A stretch of 7,175 nt of DNA from Betaproteobacteria bacterium (GTDB lineage Bacteria > Pseudomonadota > Gammaproteobacteria > Burkholderiales > SG8-41). The translations under genes and the position numbers were made by a program. Shown in pieces: positions 1 to 6,474 of this stretch. Under the pieces are notes generated by a model that saw nothing but the letters and a program-made list of their open reading frames with translations, was not told the DNA's origin and did not search any database. The stretch covers positions 1 to 7,175 of the forward strand of contig JANYDM010000157.1 of NCBI GenBank assembly GCA_025363575.1. The letters are read 5' to 3'. Each line of letters starts with the position of its first letter. Position 1 is the stretch's first letter.

Positions 1-662
1 AAGATGGCTTCCAGCACTTCATGGGTGTTGGAGCCATCCCGCTCGCCCATCTGCTCCACCGTCTTGGTGAATAAGCCTTCGCCATTGAAAATGTCGGTAT
101 CTTCGGCAAAGAAACAGAACACCAGCCGGGCCATGAAGTGATTCATGTCATGGCGGCGTTCGGCCTTGGCCCATTCCGGATTTTCGCGCAGTAGTTCGAC
201 GTAAAGTTTGTTCAAGCGCCCAGTGGCGCGCACGTCGATCGGGTTGTCCTTGATCTCCTTGATGGTGGAGATACCGGCTAACGGCAGGAAGAAGCCGAAG
301 TGATCCGGGAAGTCCGTGTACGCGCAGGCAATGGTTTCGCCGCTGGCCAGTTCTTCGGCCTCCAAGGTCTGTCCGTCGGTGGCGAGGATGAACTTGGCCT
401 TCGCCTTCGTCGTGCTCGGGCTGGCGTGCAATGCCTTGAGGGTTTCGCCGACGGCGTTCGTTTTGCAGACGGCAATATGAACATTGTTGCGCTGAAGCAC
501 CCCACCGGGCACGTCCGAGGCATTGTTGTTGCCTGTCCGGAGGCGCTTTAGCGCAGTGTCCTTATTGCCGAAAGCGGACAGGAACGCAAATGGGAATTCC
601 GCGGGGTCGAAGGGTTGCAACGCCAATTCCGATAAAGCCGCCTCGATTTCTACTGCATTCAT
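1..662 (-). CDS. MmeI-like (type IIL-like) DNA methyltransferase/restriction enzyme, N-terminal part
   Basis: This is an open frame from an ATG at 662-660 to the left edge, giving 220 residues and 2 extra bases; the C-terminal part lies outside the window. The segment 178-192, with ARLVFCFFAEDTDIF, matches the conserved helical region that follows the N-terminal domain in MmeI-like class I SAM-dependent DNA methyltransferases. Blocks such as DHFGFFLPLAGIS (120-132) and RATGRLNKLYVELL (145-158) also fit that group. Family members are large proteins that methylate adenine and in several cases also cut DNA. The SAM-binding and NPPY motifs would lie beyond the edge, so activity cannot be judged. 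No clear PD-(D/E)xK nuclease motif is visible in the residues present. The start is 9 bases after the stop of the AbiEii gene and lacks a good Shine-Dalgarno, which suggests translational coupling. It could be a solitary or defence-system methyltransferase instead of a true restriction enzyme. Confidence 0.8.
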   Translation of the reverse strand, partial: MNAVEIEAALSELALQPFDPAEFPFAFLSAFGNKDTALKRLRTGNNNASDVPGGVLQRNNVHIAVCKTNAVGETLKALHASPSTTKAKAKFILATDGQTLEAEELASGETIACAYTDFPDHFGFFLPLAGISTIKEIKDNPIDVRATGRLNKLYVELLRENPEWAKAERRHDMNHFMARLVFCFFAEDTDIFNGEGLFTKTVEQMGERDGSNTHEVLEAI

Positions 663-671
663 GTGTTCGTT

Positions 672-1586
672 TTATTTTATTGGTTTGGATGCCATCGCAC
701 TTCGGTCCGGCAGTCGGCCGCTTTTGCGTTGCAGCGCCTGCCGCGCGTGCGGCATCAGGAAACCTCCGAGATCAGCAACGATCGCTTCGAGGGTTGGCAC
801 TTCCGCGGAGAGATCCCTGGCGAACGCTTCCCACTGGCGCTGTTTTGTCGCGTCAGTGGAGAAGGCCGTCGTCAGCGCGTCAGGCAATTCCTCCGGAACC
901 GCGGTCCCGCGCCGCTCAAATGTCGCAGCAATGGCCCGGCTCAGGCGTTCTGCATCAAAGACATGACTTTGACTCAATATCCAGATGTCGTAGTAGTCCT
1001 TCATTCGGGTGTTGGCAAGGCCGAACAGAACCATTGCTTGAAATTTCTCCGCTACTACCGTTTCCCGAGCATACGCGCGAAGCCGCGGTGCTGGGAGGTC
1101 GAGCAATACCGGCAGATTGATTTCTTCCACTCCTGGTTCGACCGCATCGCCAAAACCGATATCGATGACAACCGTTATCCGCGCGCCGGCGAGCCGCGCA
1201 GTCGTACGCAGGCGGAGGCCGCCATATTCAAGTTCTTCCCGTATCAGTTCAACTTGCAACCCATCGACGTCAAATAGGATGCCGTCGTTCTCCTCGATAG
1301 CGCAGATTTCCTTGAATACGACGAGCATCGGCTCGGGGGACGAATCGCCGTAGCCGAGAAAATCCACATCGCGCGTAGGACGATGTGGATCATCGAACCA
1401 GGTCGTCATTAGCATCGCCCCCTTGAGTACGAAGCGATCGCGATGCGCCGTGGTGCTGAGGCGATAGAGCAGGCGCTCGGTCGCGTAACGCGTGAGGAGC
1501 AGATCGAACGCCTGCCCCTTCTCGCGCGCAAGGGCCAGCAGACGGGCGCGAACCGAGGTCCCGATATCGCGGAGTTGTTTAGCCAT
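672..1586 (-). CDS. AbiEii/AbiGii-family nucleotidyltransferase toxin
   Basis: This 304-residue protein is the toxin half of a type IV (AbiE) toxin-antitoxin pair. AbiEii proteins are DNA polymerase beta-like nucleotidyltransferases that cause reversible growth arrest; related toxins modify tRNA. The sequence shows FVLKGAMLM (52-60) followed by RPTRDVDFLG (69-78), with the paired acidic residues D73 and D75. A third acidic strand follows in VIDIGFGD (140-147, D142). The diagnostic C-terminal block is EKFQAMVLFG (180-189) and NTRMKDYYDIW (192-202), with K181, R194, K196 and D197. All key family blocks are present and the length is normal, so the gene looks intact. The ATG lies inside the end of the antitoxin gene (8-base overlap, shared ATGGCTAA), the usual translational coupling for such pairs. 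The next gene downstream is the methyltransferase, 9 bases away. The family call is firm; the cellular target is not known from sequence. Confidence 0.93.
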   Translation of the reverse strand: MAKQLRDIGTSVRARLLALAREKGQAFDLLLTRYATERLLYRLSTTAHRDRFVLKGAMLMTTWFDDPHRPTRDVDFLGYGDSSPEPMLVVFKEICAIEENDGILFDVDGLQVELIREELEYGGLRLRTTARLAGARITVVIDIGFGDAVEPGVEEINLPVLLDLPAPRLRAYARETVVAEKFQAMVLFGLANTRMKDYYDIWILSQSHVFDAERLSRAIAATFERRGTAVPEELPDALTTAFSTDATKQRQWEAFARDLSAEVPTLEAIVADLGGFLMPHARQALQRKSGRLPDRSAMASKPIK

Positions 1587-2202
1587 CGGTGGTCAACGCA
1601 CTGACGTACGGTTCCATGGTTTTCCACACCCGCGCATCGCTGGCATATTTGGCAATCTGCGCAGGGGTGGCTTTGCGTTTTCGAAGTGCTGCACGAAGGC
1701 CTTCCAGAGCGACGTTTATACCGACGGTGCGGCGATAGCGAAAGAGATCGGCAATGGTCTTGGCGACCCCGAAAATTGGCACGTCAACGCCGTCGATGAC
1801 ATGCCGCTCGACACCATTTCGCAGATAGTTGTTTGGGAAATGAGCGAAGCGAGCAGGCGGGTATCGGAAGTTCGGGCGCCAGTCTTTCGACCCGATAGCA
1901 ATCCATACCTTTGCCGGTATTTGATCGGTCAGCTCGTGATAGGCGAGGGCCGAGGTAAGACAGATAACGCCCTTTGGCACGAGCTTCGCCACTTCGGCCA
2001 AGGTGTGATGCGCGTCAATCGACGCATCCGGAAGCTGATACAGCCCACGCGCGAGCCGGATAATCGCGCCTTCGCGTTCAAGCCGTGAGACGGTGGAGGC
2101 GGTGATGCCCTCCGCGATTAGTTCGCTTAGACGTGCCATCCCTTTGGACTTCAGATATGCACTCGCGCGCGCTCGCTGAGTGGTAGGGGCCTTGGGAATC
2201 AT
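1579..2202 (-). CDS. AbiEi-family type IV antitoxin / transcriptional repressor
   Basis: This 207-residue protein is the partner of the downstream AbiEii toxin. In characterised systems AbiEi does not bind the toxin. Its N-terminal winged helix binds inverted repeats in the operon promoter to repress it, and the C-terminal domain counteracts the toxin. Here residues about 10-58 form the winged-helix region, with recognition-helix-like ITASTVSRLEREG (33-45) and wing-like ARGLYQLP (51-58). Next comes the family block GVICLTSALAYHELTDQIP (78-96), then VWIAIGSKDWRPNF. A basic stretch (LRAALRKRK) lies near the C terminus. I chose the ATG at 2202-2200 because a GAGGA Shine-Dalgarno sits 10 bases upstream; an in-frame TTG three codons earlier would sit directly against that site. 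It is the first gene of the operon, with inverted repeats just upstream that could be its own operator. Confidence 0.9.
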   Translation of the reverse strand: MIPKAPTTQRARASAYLKSKGMARLSELIAEGITASTVSRLEREGAIIRLARGLYQLPDASIDAHHTLAEVAKLVPKGVICLTSALAYHELTDQIPAKVWIAIGSKDWRPNFRYPPARFAHFPNNYLRNGVERHVIDGVDVPIFGVAKTIADLFRYRRTVGINVALEGLRAALRKRKATPAQIAKYASDARVWKTMEPYVSALTTDG

Positions 2203-2204
2203 TA

Positions 2205-2251
2205 GATACAAATCCTCGGTTAATGACGCATATTATCCGATGTTTTGTATC
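2205..2251. repeat. Perfect 8-base inverted repeat flanking the abiE -10 region (candidate operator)
   Basis: GATACAAA at 2205-2212 and TTTGTATC at 2244-2251 are exact reverse complements, 31 bases apart. The distal arm falls between the proposed -35 and -10 boxes. The proximal arm falls in the leader between the Shine-Dalgarno and the start codon. AbiEi proteins are known to repress their own operons through inverted repeats near the promoter, so this is a reasonable operator candidate. Binding is inferred. Confidence 0.45.
2213..2217 (-). promoter_or_regulatory. Ribosome binding site of the AbiEi gene
   Basis: On the minus strand GAGGA lies 10 bases before the ATG at 2202. It decides the start: the alternative in-frame TTG at 2211 is too close to this site to use it. 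Confidence 0.5.
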
Positions 2252-2263
2252 ATTTGCTAGCAA
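2232..2263 (-). promoter_or_regulatory. Candidate promoter of the abiE-methyltransferase operon
   Basis: On the minus strand a -35-like TTGCTA (2263-2258) and a -10-like GATAAT (2237-2232) are separated by 20 bases, longer than the ideal 17. This would place the transcription start near 2225, about 23 bases before the ATG. The -35 box is half of a perfect 10-base palindrome, TTGCTAGCAA (2254-2263), which may be a further protein-binding site. The -10 box is convincing; the -35 assignment is weak because of the spacing. Confidence 0.35.
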
Positions 2264-2553
2264 TTTCCCATCTCCCGACCATCTTATGCCTATCCCGTCA
2301 CTAACTCATGCGCGCCAAGTGCAGCGCGCATTGGGACAACAGAGACTCGGGAACGCAGTCTTCAATGCGCTTCAGAACGCGCGAATGCGCGTTTTACCGG
2401 ATCGAATCAAATGGGTAGTTGATCTGATTGGCGCAGAGCGCGCAGCCAACTGCCCCAGTTTGCCCCCGCAGTTCGCGAACAGAGACAGCCGTGTTGAACT
2501 AGCTGCGCGCATCTGGGATGTCTCCAGCGCAGTTTAGTGCCCGCAGCGAGACT
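2264..2553. other. Intergenic region without a convincing gene
   Basis: This stretch lies between the promoter of the abiE operon and the stop codon of the deacylase gene. A plus-strand frame of 104 codons (2223-2537) crosses it, but it starts inside the abiE promoter region, has no evident Shine-Dalgarno and matches no family I recognise, so I do not call it a gene. I see no tRNA, no insertion-sequence end and no flanking direct repeat. The only clear structure is the hairpin at 2374-2395. Functionally it is the junction between the defence operon and the metabolic locus. Confidence 0.5.
2374..2395. other. GC-rich hairpin, possible weak terminator
   Basis: AACGCGC (2376-2382) and GCGCGTT (2387-2393) pair perfectly around a GAAT loop. 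The stem extends by a G-T and an A-T pair to 2374 and 2395. Read rightward it ends in four T residues. Read leftward, the direction of the flanking genes, no U-tract follows the stem. It may limit read-through from the deacylase gene into the abiE operon, but it is not a textbook intrinsic terminator in that direction. Confidence 0.3.
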
Positions 2554-3564
2554 TTAATCCAGCCACTTCGATTTTTCTTTCTCCGCCAGCGCGAACGCTT
2601 GCGTACCGGCGCCGACCATGCCTGAATAACGCGAGAAAAAGAGATAGCCGTCGAACGGGGCATCGATCTTCTCGATCACTTCGTACGTATACAAGTCAAC
2701 CACCTCGCCGAGGCGCGTGCCGCCCTTGATGAGCTTGCCGAGGTCTTGCGGCTCTTCGAAGTGCGAGACGAGGTAGCCGCTCACGCGCGGCCGCAGTTCG
2801 CGCCGAGCCTTCGTGTCGAAATCGATCTGCCGCGGGATCGCGGGCTTGCCTTCGAGCATGCCGAGATGGCGCAGCATGCCGGCAAGGCCGTTCACCATCA
2901 TCTCGGTGTAATAGCGCGATGTCGACGGGCCGAGGTAACAGCCACCGACTTCCGGATTGACCGCTACCACGCCGCGCGAATTCAGATAGTGCGCCGCTGA
3001 GCCCGCGAATTCGTTCTCGTGCACGAACGGCGCGCCAAAGGCGCGCGCGAGCGCGATATTTTTCAACTTGAGCTCCGCGGAGGCCTGGCTGCTGTGATCG
3101 ACGCGCGCCTGCAGCCGTCCGCCGCTGCCGCCGGAATGGAAATCGATCAACGCATCGACGTGATGCAGCACGTGCTCTGTGATGGCGGCGGCTATCATCT
3201 GCGTCGCATTGCCGCGCGCATTGCCGGGATAGACCTCGTGCAGATCGGTGCGGCCGTGCTGCTCCGGCGTCAGACGGCCGAATCCCGCAGTGGCCATCGG
3301 ATTCGCGACCGACACCAGCACAATGCGGCCACTGAGTTTCGCGGTGTCGAGTGCCGTGATGAATTCGCGAATTGCGATCGTCGCCAGAAATTCATCGCCA
3401 TGTGTATTGGTGATGATGCCGAACGTAGGACCCGGATGGTGACCGGTGATCACATGCAGCGGGATCGTCAGATCGGCGCCATTCAACATCGTCGTCACCG
3501 GCAGCCGCGTGAATGTGCGGCCTTCTTTTTGAGCCACCCAAAGCGCTTTACTTGCCGCGGTCAT
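2554..3564 (-). CDS. M14-type deacylase, succinylglutamate desuccinylase/aspartoacylase (AstE/AspA-like) family
   Basis: This 336-residue protein is a predicted zinc-dependent hydrolase that removes an acyl group from an N-acylated amine or amino acid. The zinc site is visible as THGDE (54-58; H55 and E58) and DFHSGG (141-146; H143). The likely catalytic glutamate is E205 in NPEVGG, matching the Glu of aspartoacylase-type enzymes. Between these, NPMATAGFGR (88-97), D107 and YPGN (112-115) fit the substrate-binding segment. The C-terminal part (about 255-336) is a beta-rich domain typical of the family. No signal peptide is seen, so it should be cytoplasmic. It is the last gene of the leftward unit, 98 bases after the amidase; no strong Shine-Dalgarno precedes the ATG. 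The closest functional parallels I know are DoeB-like diaminobutyrate deacetylases and related deacylases; the substrate here is not determined. Confidence 0.88.
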   Translation of the reverse strand: MTAASKALWVAQKEGRTFTRLPVTTMLNGADLTIPLHVITGHHPGPTFGIITNTHGDEFLATIAIREFITALDTAKLSGRIVLVSVANPMATAGFGRLTPEQHGRTDLHEVYPGNARGNATQMIAAAITEHVLHHVDALIDFHSGGSGGRLQARVDHSSQASAELKLKNIALARAFGAPFVHENEFAGSAAHYLNSRGVVAVNPEVGGCYLGPSTSRYYTEMMVNGLAGMLRHLGMLEGKPAIPRQIDFDTKARRELRPRVSGYLVSHFEEPQDLGKLIKGGTRLGEVVDLYTYEVIEKIDAPFDGYLFFSRYSGMVGAGTQAFALAEKEKSKWLD

Positions 3565-3662
3565 TTGTCATGTCACTATGTAGTTGCGATGTGAGGTAGT
3601 GAGAAATGGGTAATGGGCGATGCGTCAAGCGCGCTCAGACTGGAAAGATACCGCACCGCCGG

Positions 3663-5291
3663 CTAACCGGGGAAGCGGAACACGAGCGACGGCTCTTCCA
3701 TGCGCTCGCGCGGCTTGCGGATACGCTCGGCCATTGCCAGTGCGAACGGCGCGGTCTCCAGCAATATCGTCTTTTGAACGTCATTGAGCTTTAATCCCGC
3801 GCGCTCCGCGGTGCTCAACACGAAATCGCGCGTTTTCGCATCGAGATCGGCGGCGACCGGATCATTGCCTTTGGAAGTCAGCTTGGGTTGCTCCGCGCCT
3901 GCCGTGAGCCGGGGGTGGCGGGTATGCCAGTCGGTCGCCTGCTGATAGGCATGGCCCGCGCGCAGCACGGTCGTTTCGCCGAACGGGTGGCCGATGATTT
4001 GCATGCCCAACGGCAAGCCGTCGCTTGTACCAACCGGCAACGCGAGCGATGGCCCGCCCCATACATTAGATGGTGTGAACACGTTGGCCTTCTGCCAGAA
4101 ACTTGCAGTCTTGTGCGCGTCGATCCGTGGTGCAGGCCCGAAGCCGGCCGCGAGCAGTACATCGTATTTTTCGTAGAGCGGCCGGATCGACGCCATGATG
4201 CGCCGGTGCTCGCGCGACGCCTGCACGTAGTCCGACGAGTGGAAGAGGCACGCCGGCAGCACGCGGCCCAGAAAATCGCGGCCGAAATCGCCGGGCCGCG
4301 ACTTCAGATTGTCGTAATGGATGGTGTAGATCTCGGTCTCGCCGATCAAGACCTTGGTGTCGAACGAATCCTGCATCGGGCGCGTCTGGCAATCCTCGAC
4401 CTGCGCGCCGAGCTTCGTGAATTGATCAATCGCGGCATCCATCGCCTTCGCGAGGTCCGGATGCGCGGGCGAATCTTTTTCCCAGTAATGGCGTAGCACG
4501 CCTATGCGCAGGCCCTTGATGCCGTTCTTTAGCGCCGCCCGGTAATCGGGGATTTCGCTCGCGATGCTGCCCGCATCTTTGGCGTCGAAGCCGGCGATCG
4601 CCTGCAGCAGGATTGCGCAATCTTCGACGGTGCGCGCCATCGGGCCGCAATGGTCGAACGTGAACGAATTCGGGATCACGCCGGCGCGGCTGACGAGGCC
4701 CGAGGTCGGCATGAGCCCGGAAAGGCCGCAAAAAGAAGAGGGACCGCGGATCGAACCGCCGGTATCGGAGCCGAGCGACGCCGGCACCATGCCCGCGGCG
4801 AGCGCTGAGCCCGAACCGCTCGACGATCCGCCGGTGAAATGCTCGAGACGCCACGGATTGCGCGACGGCGGCCACGGCAGATCGAACGACGGGCCGCCGT
4901 GCGCGAACTCGTGGGTCTGCAATTTGCCGAGCAGGATCATGCCGGCGTCGAGCAGCTGGCGCGTCGTCGTCGCGTCTTCGGTCGGAATATTGTGCTGGCA
5001 GACCTTGGAGCCGCCCGACGTGAGTATGCCTTTGGTGTTGTAGATGTCCTTCAGCGCGAGCGGGATGCCGTGCAGCGGACCGCGATACTTACCGGCGGCG
5101 ATTTCTGTTTCGGCGGATTTCGCGTGCTTGCGCGCGAGATCGGACGTGCGCGTGATGAATGCGTTGAGCTGCGGCTCGAAAGCTTCGATGCGCTTCAACA
5201 GCGCATTCGTGTATTCGACCGGCGAGAGCTTGCGCGTGCGGATGAGTTCGGCCGCTTCGGCGATGGTCAGGAAGTGCAGTTCTTCAGTCAT
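3663..5291 (-). CDS. Amidase-signature hydrolase with AtzG/DUF4089-like C-terminal tail
   Basis: This 542-residue amidase-signature enzyme hydrolyses a carboxamide to a carboxylate and ammonia or an amine. The triad is complete: K81 in GIPLALKD, cis-Ser S156 in TGGSSSGSG (153-161) and nucleophile S180 in SDTGGSIRGP (175-184). Its spacing of 75 and 24 residues equals that of GatA-type amidases. The core ends near residue 465. After a short linker, residues 481-542 form an extra helical segment ending in EEPSLVFRFPG. This resembles the small AtzG/GatC-like partner subunits (DUF4089), whose C terminus typically reads EPxPVFRP, so this could be a fusion of two normally separate subunits. No signal peptide is present, so it is cytoplasmic. 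The ATG is 11 bases after the stop of the binding-protein gene, so the two are very likely co-transcribed. No GatB or GatC neighbours are present, which argues against tRNA amidotransferase. Substrate unknown. Confidence 0.92.
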   Translation of the reverse strand: MTEELHFLTIAEAAELIRTRKLSPVEYTNALLKRIEAFEPQLNAFITRTSDLARKHAKSAETEIAAGKYRGPLHGIPLALKDIYNTKGILTSGGSKVCQHNIPTEDATTTRQLLDAGMILLGKLQTHEFAHGGPSFDLPWPPSRNPWRLEHFTGGSSSGSGSALAAGMVPASLGSDTGGSIRGPSSFCGLSGLMPTSGLVSRAGVIPNSFTFDHCGPMARTVEDCAILLQAIAGFDAKDAGSIASEIPDYRAALKNGIKGLRIGVLRHYWEKDSPAHPDLAKAMDAAIDQFTKLGAQVEDCQTRPMQDSFDTKVLIGETEIYTIHYDNLKSRPGDFGRDFLGRVLPACLFHSSDYVQASREHRRIMASIRPLYEKYDVLLAAGFGPAPRIDAHKTASFWQKANVFTPSNVWGGPSLALPVGTSDGLPLGMQIIGHPFGETTVLRAGHAYQQATDWHTRHPRLTAGAEQPKLTSKGNDPVAADLDAKTRDFVLSTAERAGLKLNDVQKTILLETAPFALAMAERIRKPRERMEEPSLVFRFPG

Positions 5292-5302
5292 ATAGTGACC
5301 CG

Positions 5303-6304
5303 TTATCTGGCGCCAAAGGCTTTTTGATGCAACGTAAGATCGACGTACTTCGCCGGATCGGAGAGGTTCTTCTGCGGCACGCCGTACTTCGAGCGCAGCT
5401 CGAGCACGGTCTTGACGCCTTCCATGTCGAGCGCGAGATCGCGAAAAAGGCCGCTCTTGGGATTGACGAATATATCATAAGTTTTTTTCGCGAGCGGGGG
5501 TGTCATGCCCGGATCGTTCGCGATCAGTAGCGCCTCGCAGATTTCGCGGTTGCGCGGATCGAACAGATATTCCATTGCGTCGCGGTACGCGCGCATGAAA
5601 TTAATCACCGTCGCTTCGTTCTGGCTGATCCATGCGCGACGCGCGAACGCACTGCGGCCCATGTAATGGCCGAAGAGGTCCATGCCGGCCGCCAGCTTGT
5701 TGTAGCCTTTTTCCAGCGCCTGCATCTCGAACGGCGTCGGCAGCAGCGTGCCGGCATGCTTGCCTTCGAGCAGGTTGCGGAACCGGTTGGGACTGCCGCC
5801 CGCGCGCACGTAAGTGATTTCGGATTCTTTGATTTCGCTGCGATTGACCATTTCGCGCAGCACGAACGCGAAGCCCGTCGACATCGCGTCGACCGACACC
5901 TCTTTGCCGCGCAGATCGGCAAAGGTTTTGATCTGCGGCGCGGTGATCAGGTACAGAAACGCATTGTCCATGCCCATGAACGCCGCGAGATCGACCGGCG
6001 CCTTGACCGGCGCTTCGCCCTGTCCTTCCTGGTAGGCGATCAGGTTGTCGATCGAGGTGAGCGCCATGTCGAATTTGCCTTCGATCAGCGACGTCATCAG
6101 ATAGACAGAGTCGGGCGTATAGACGAGGTTGACCGCGACGCCATGCTTGGCGAAGAAGCCCTGGCGCTGCGCGATCCAGGCGGGAATGTTGTAGCCGCCG
6201 CCAAAGGTAATGGCGTTGATGGTTTTCAGGGGCACAGCAGGCGTTTGCGCAGCCGCGGCGAGCGGCCACAACAACAGCATGAAAACGGCGGCAAAACGAC
6301 GCAT
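5303..6304 (-). CDS. NMT1/THI5-like ABC transporter substrate-binding protein
   Basis: This 333-residue protein is a periplasmic binding protein that would deliver a small, probably nitrogen-containing, solute to an ABC importer. Residues 1-20 form a signal peptide: MRR, a hydrophobic core (AAVFMLLLWPLA) and an AAAAQ cleavage region with no lipobox cysteine. Mature-protein landmarks fit the SsuA/THI5/NMT1 fold: GGGYNIPAWIAQRQGFFAKHG (35-55), then GKFDMALTSIDNLIAYQ, then DLRGKEVSVDAMSTGFAFVL, where the second lobe begins. The start is well supported by GAGGAG on the minus strand (6315-6310), 5 bases before the ATG. It is the first gene of the leftward unit, followed after 11 bases by the amidase. 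No permease or ATPase gene is in the window, so it either shares a distant transporter or is an orphan component. Ligand cannot be read from the sequence. Confidence 0.88.
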   Translation of the reverse strand: MRRFAAVFMLLLWPLAAAAQTPAVPLKTINAITFGGGYNIPAWIAQRQGFFAKHGVAVNLVYTPDSVYLMTSLIEGKFDMALTSIDNLIAYQEGQGEAPVKAPVDLAAFMGMDNAFLYLITAPQIKTFADLRGKEVSVDAMSTGFAFVLREMVNRSEIKESEITYVRAGGSPNRFRNLLEGKHAGTLLPTPFEMQALEKGYNKLAAGMDLFGHYMGRSAFARRAWISQNEATVINFMRAYRDAMEYLFDPRNREICEALLIANDPGMTPPLAKKTYDIFVNPKSGLFRDLALDMEGVKTVLELRSKYGVPQKNLSDPAKYVDLTLHQKAFGAR

Positions 6305-6334
6305 GGCGGCTCCTCAAGTGATTGTTTTTTTTTC

Positions 6335-6363
6335 ATTCTACCGCCGCAGCATCAAATTGACAG
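6335..6363 (-). promoter_or_regulatory. Candidate sigma70 promoter of the binding protein-amidase-deacylase unit
   Basis: On the minus strand CTGTCA (6363-6358) and TAGAAT (6340-6335) are separated by exactly 17 bases. The -10 matches the consensus in five of six positions and the -35 in four. The leader that follows contains a run of nine A residues, then the GAGGAG ribosome site. Confidence 0.5.
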
Positions 6364-6386
6364 TGCACGCGGGCGGCTTGTATAGT
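6357..6386 (+). promoter_or_regulatory. Strong sigma70 promoter of the GlcG/HbpS-cupin unit
   Basis: A perfect TTGACA (6357-6362) and TATAGT (6381-6386, five of six) are separated by 18 bases. Transcription would start near 6393, leaving a leader of about 90 bases before the ATG at 6484. Its -35 box overlaps that of the oppositely directed promoter by five bases. Confidence 0.7.
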
Positions 6387-6402
6387 CCGTTGCCGGTTTT
6401 TC

Positions 6403-6424
6403 CGCACGCGCGCACGCGCTTTTT
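6403..6424 (+). repeat. Tandem CGCACGCG pair followed by a T-tract in the leader
   Basis: CGCACGCG occurs twice in direct succession (6403-6410 and 6411-6418), followed by C and five T residues. Within it a small stem GCGC-GCAC-GCGC (6408-6419) sits directly before the T-tract, giving an attenuator-like layout. The stem is only 4 base pairs, so termination here is speculative. Confidence 0.3.
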
Positions 6425-6456
6425 CAGCAGCGCAATGCCGGCCACCTACCCAGTTT

Positions 6457-6474
6457 ATATACGTACGATATACG
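6457..6474 (+). repeat. ATATACG direct repeat next to the ribosome site
   Basis: ATATACG occurs at 6457-6463 and 6468-6474, 11 bases apart, which is about one helical turn. The last base of the second copy is the first G of the GGAGA Shine-Dalgarno of the next gene. Its role is unknown; a same-face protein-binding site is possible. Confidence 0.35.

Noticed and set aside
523..1277. Three overlapping plus-strand open frames of 147 to 204 codons
   Set aside because: They lie antisense to the AbiEii gene and the end of the methyltransferase gene, show no family motifs, and are expected by chance opposite a real GC-rich gene.
1492..2088. Plus-strand open frame of 198 codons
   Set aside because: It is antisense to the AbiEi gene, whose protein matches its family along the whole length.
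2223..2537. Plus-strand frame of 104 codons in the intergenic region
   Set aside because: It starts within the abiE promoter region, has no evident Shine-Dalgarno and resembles no family I recognise. A weak possibility of a small orphan gene remains.
2520..2553. GTCTC and GAGAC arms just after the deacylase stop, considered as its terminator
   Set aside because: Only five bases pair, the inner part does not continue the stem, and no T-tract follows in the leftward direction.
3573..3602. TCACTA/TAGTGA inverted repeat in the 98-base gap before the deacylase gene
   Set aside because: The arms are only 6 bases with an 18-base loop and no associated promoter box or T-tract, which is expected by chance.
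3888..4496. Plus-strand open frame of 202 codons
   Set aside because: It is antisense to the amidase gene, which carries its full catalytic triad in the other strand.
5666..6385. Plus-strand open frame of 239 codons
   Set aside because: It is antisense to the binding-protein gene and its promoter; its composition is rich in Arg and His, typical of a shadow frame.
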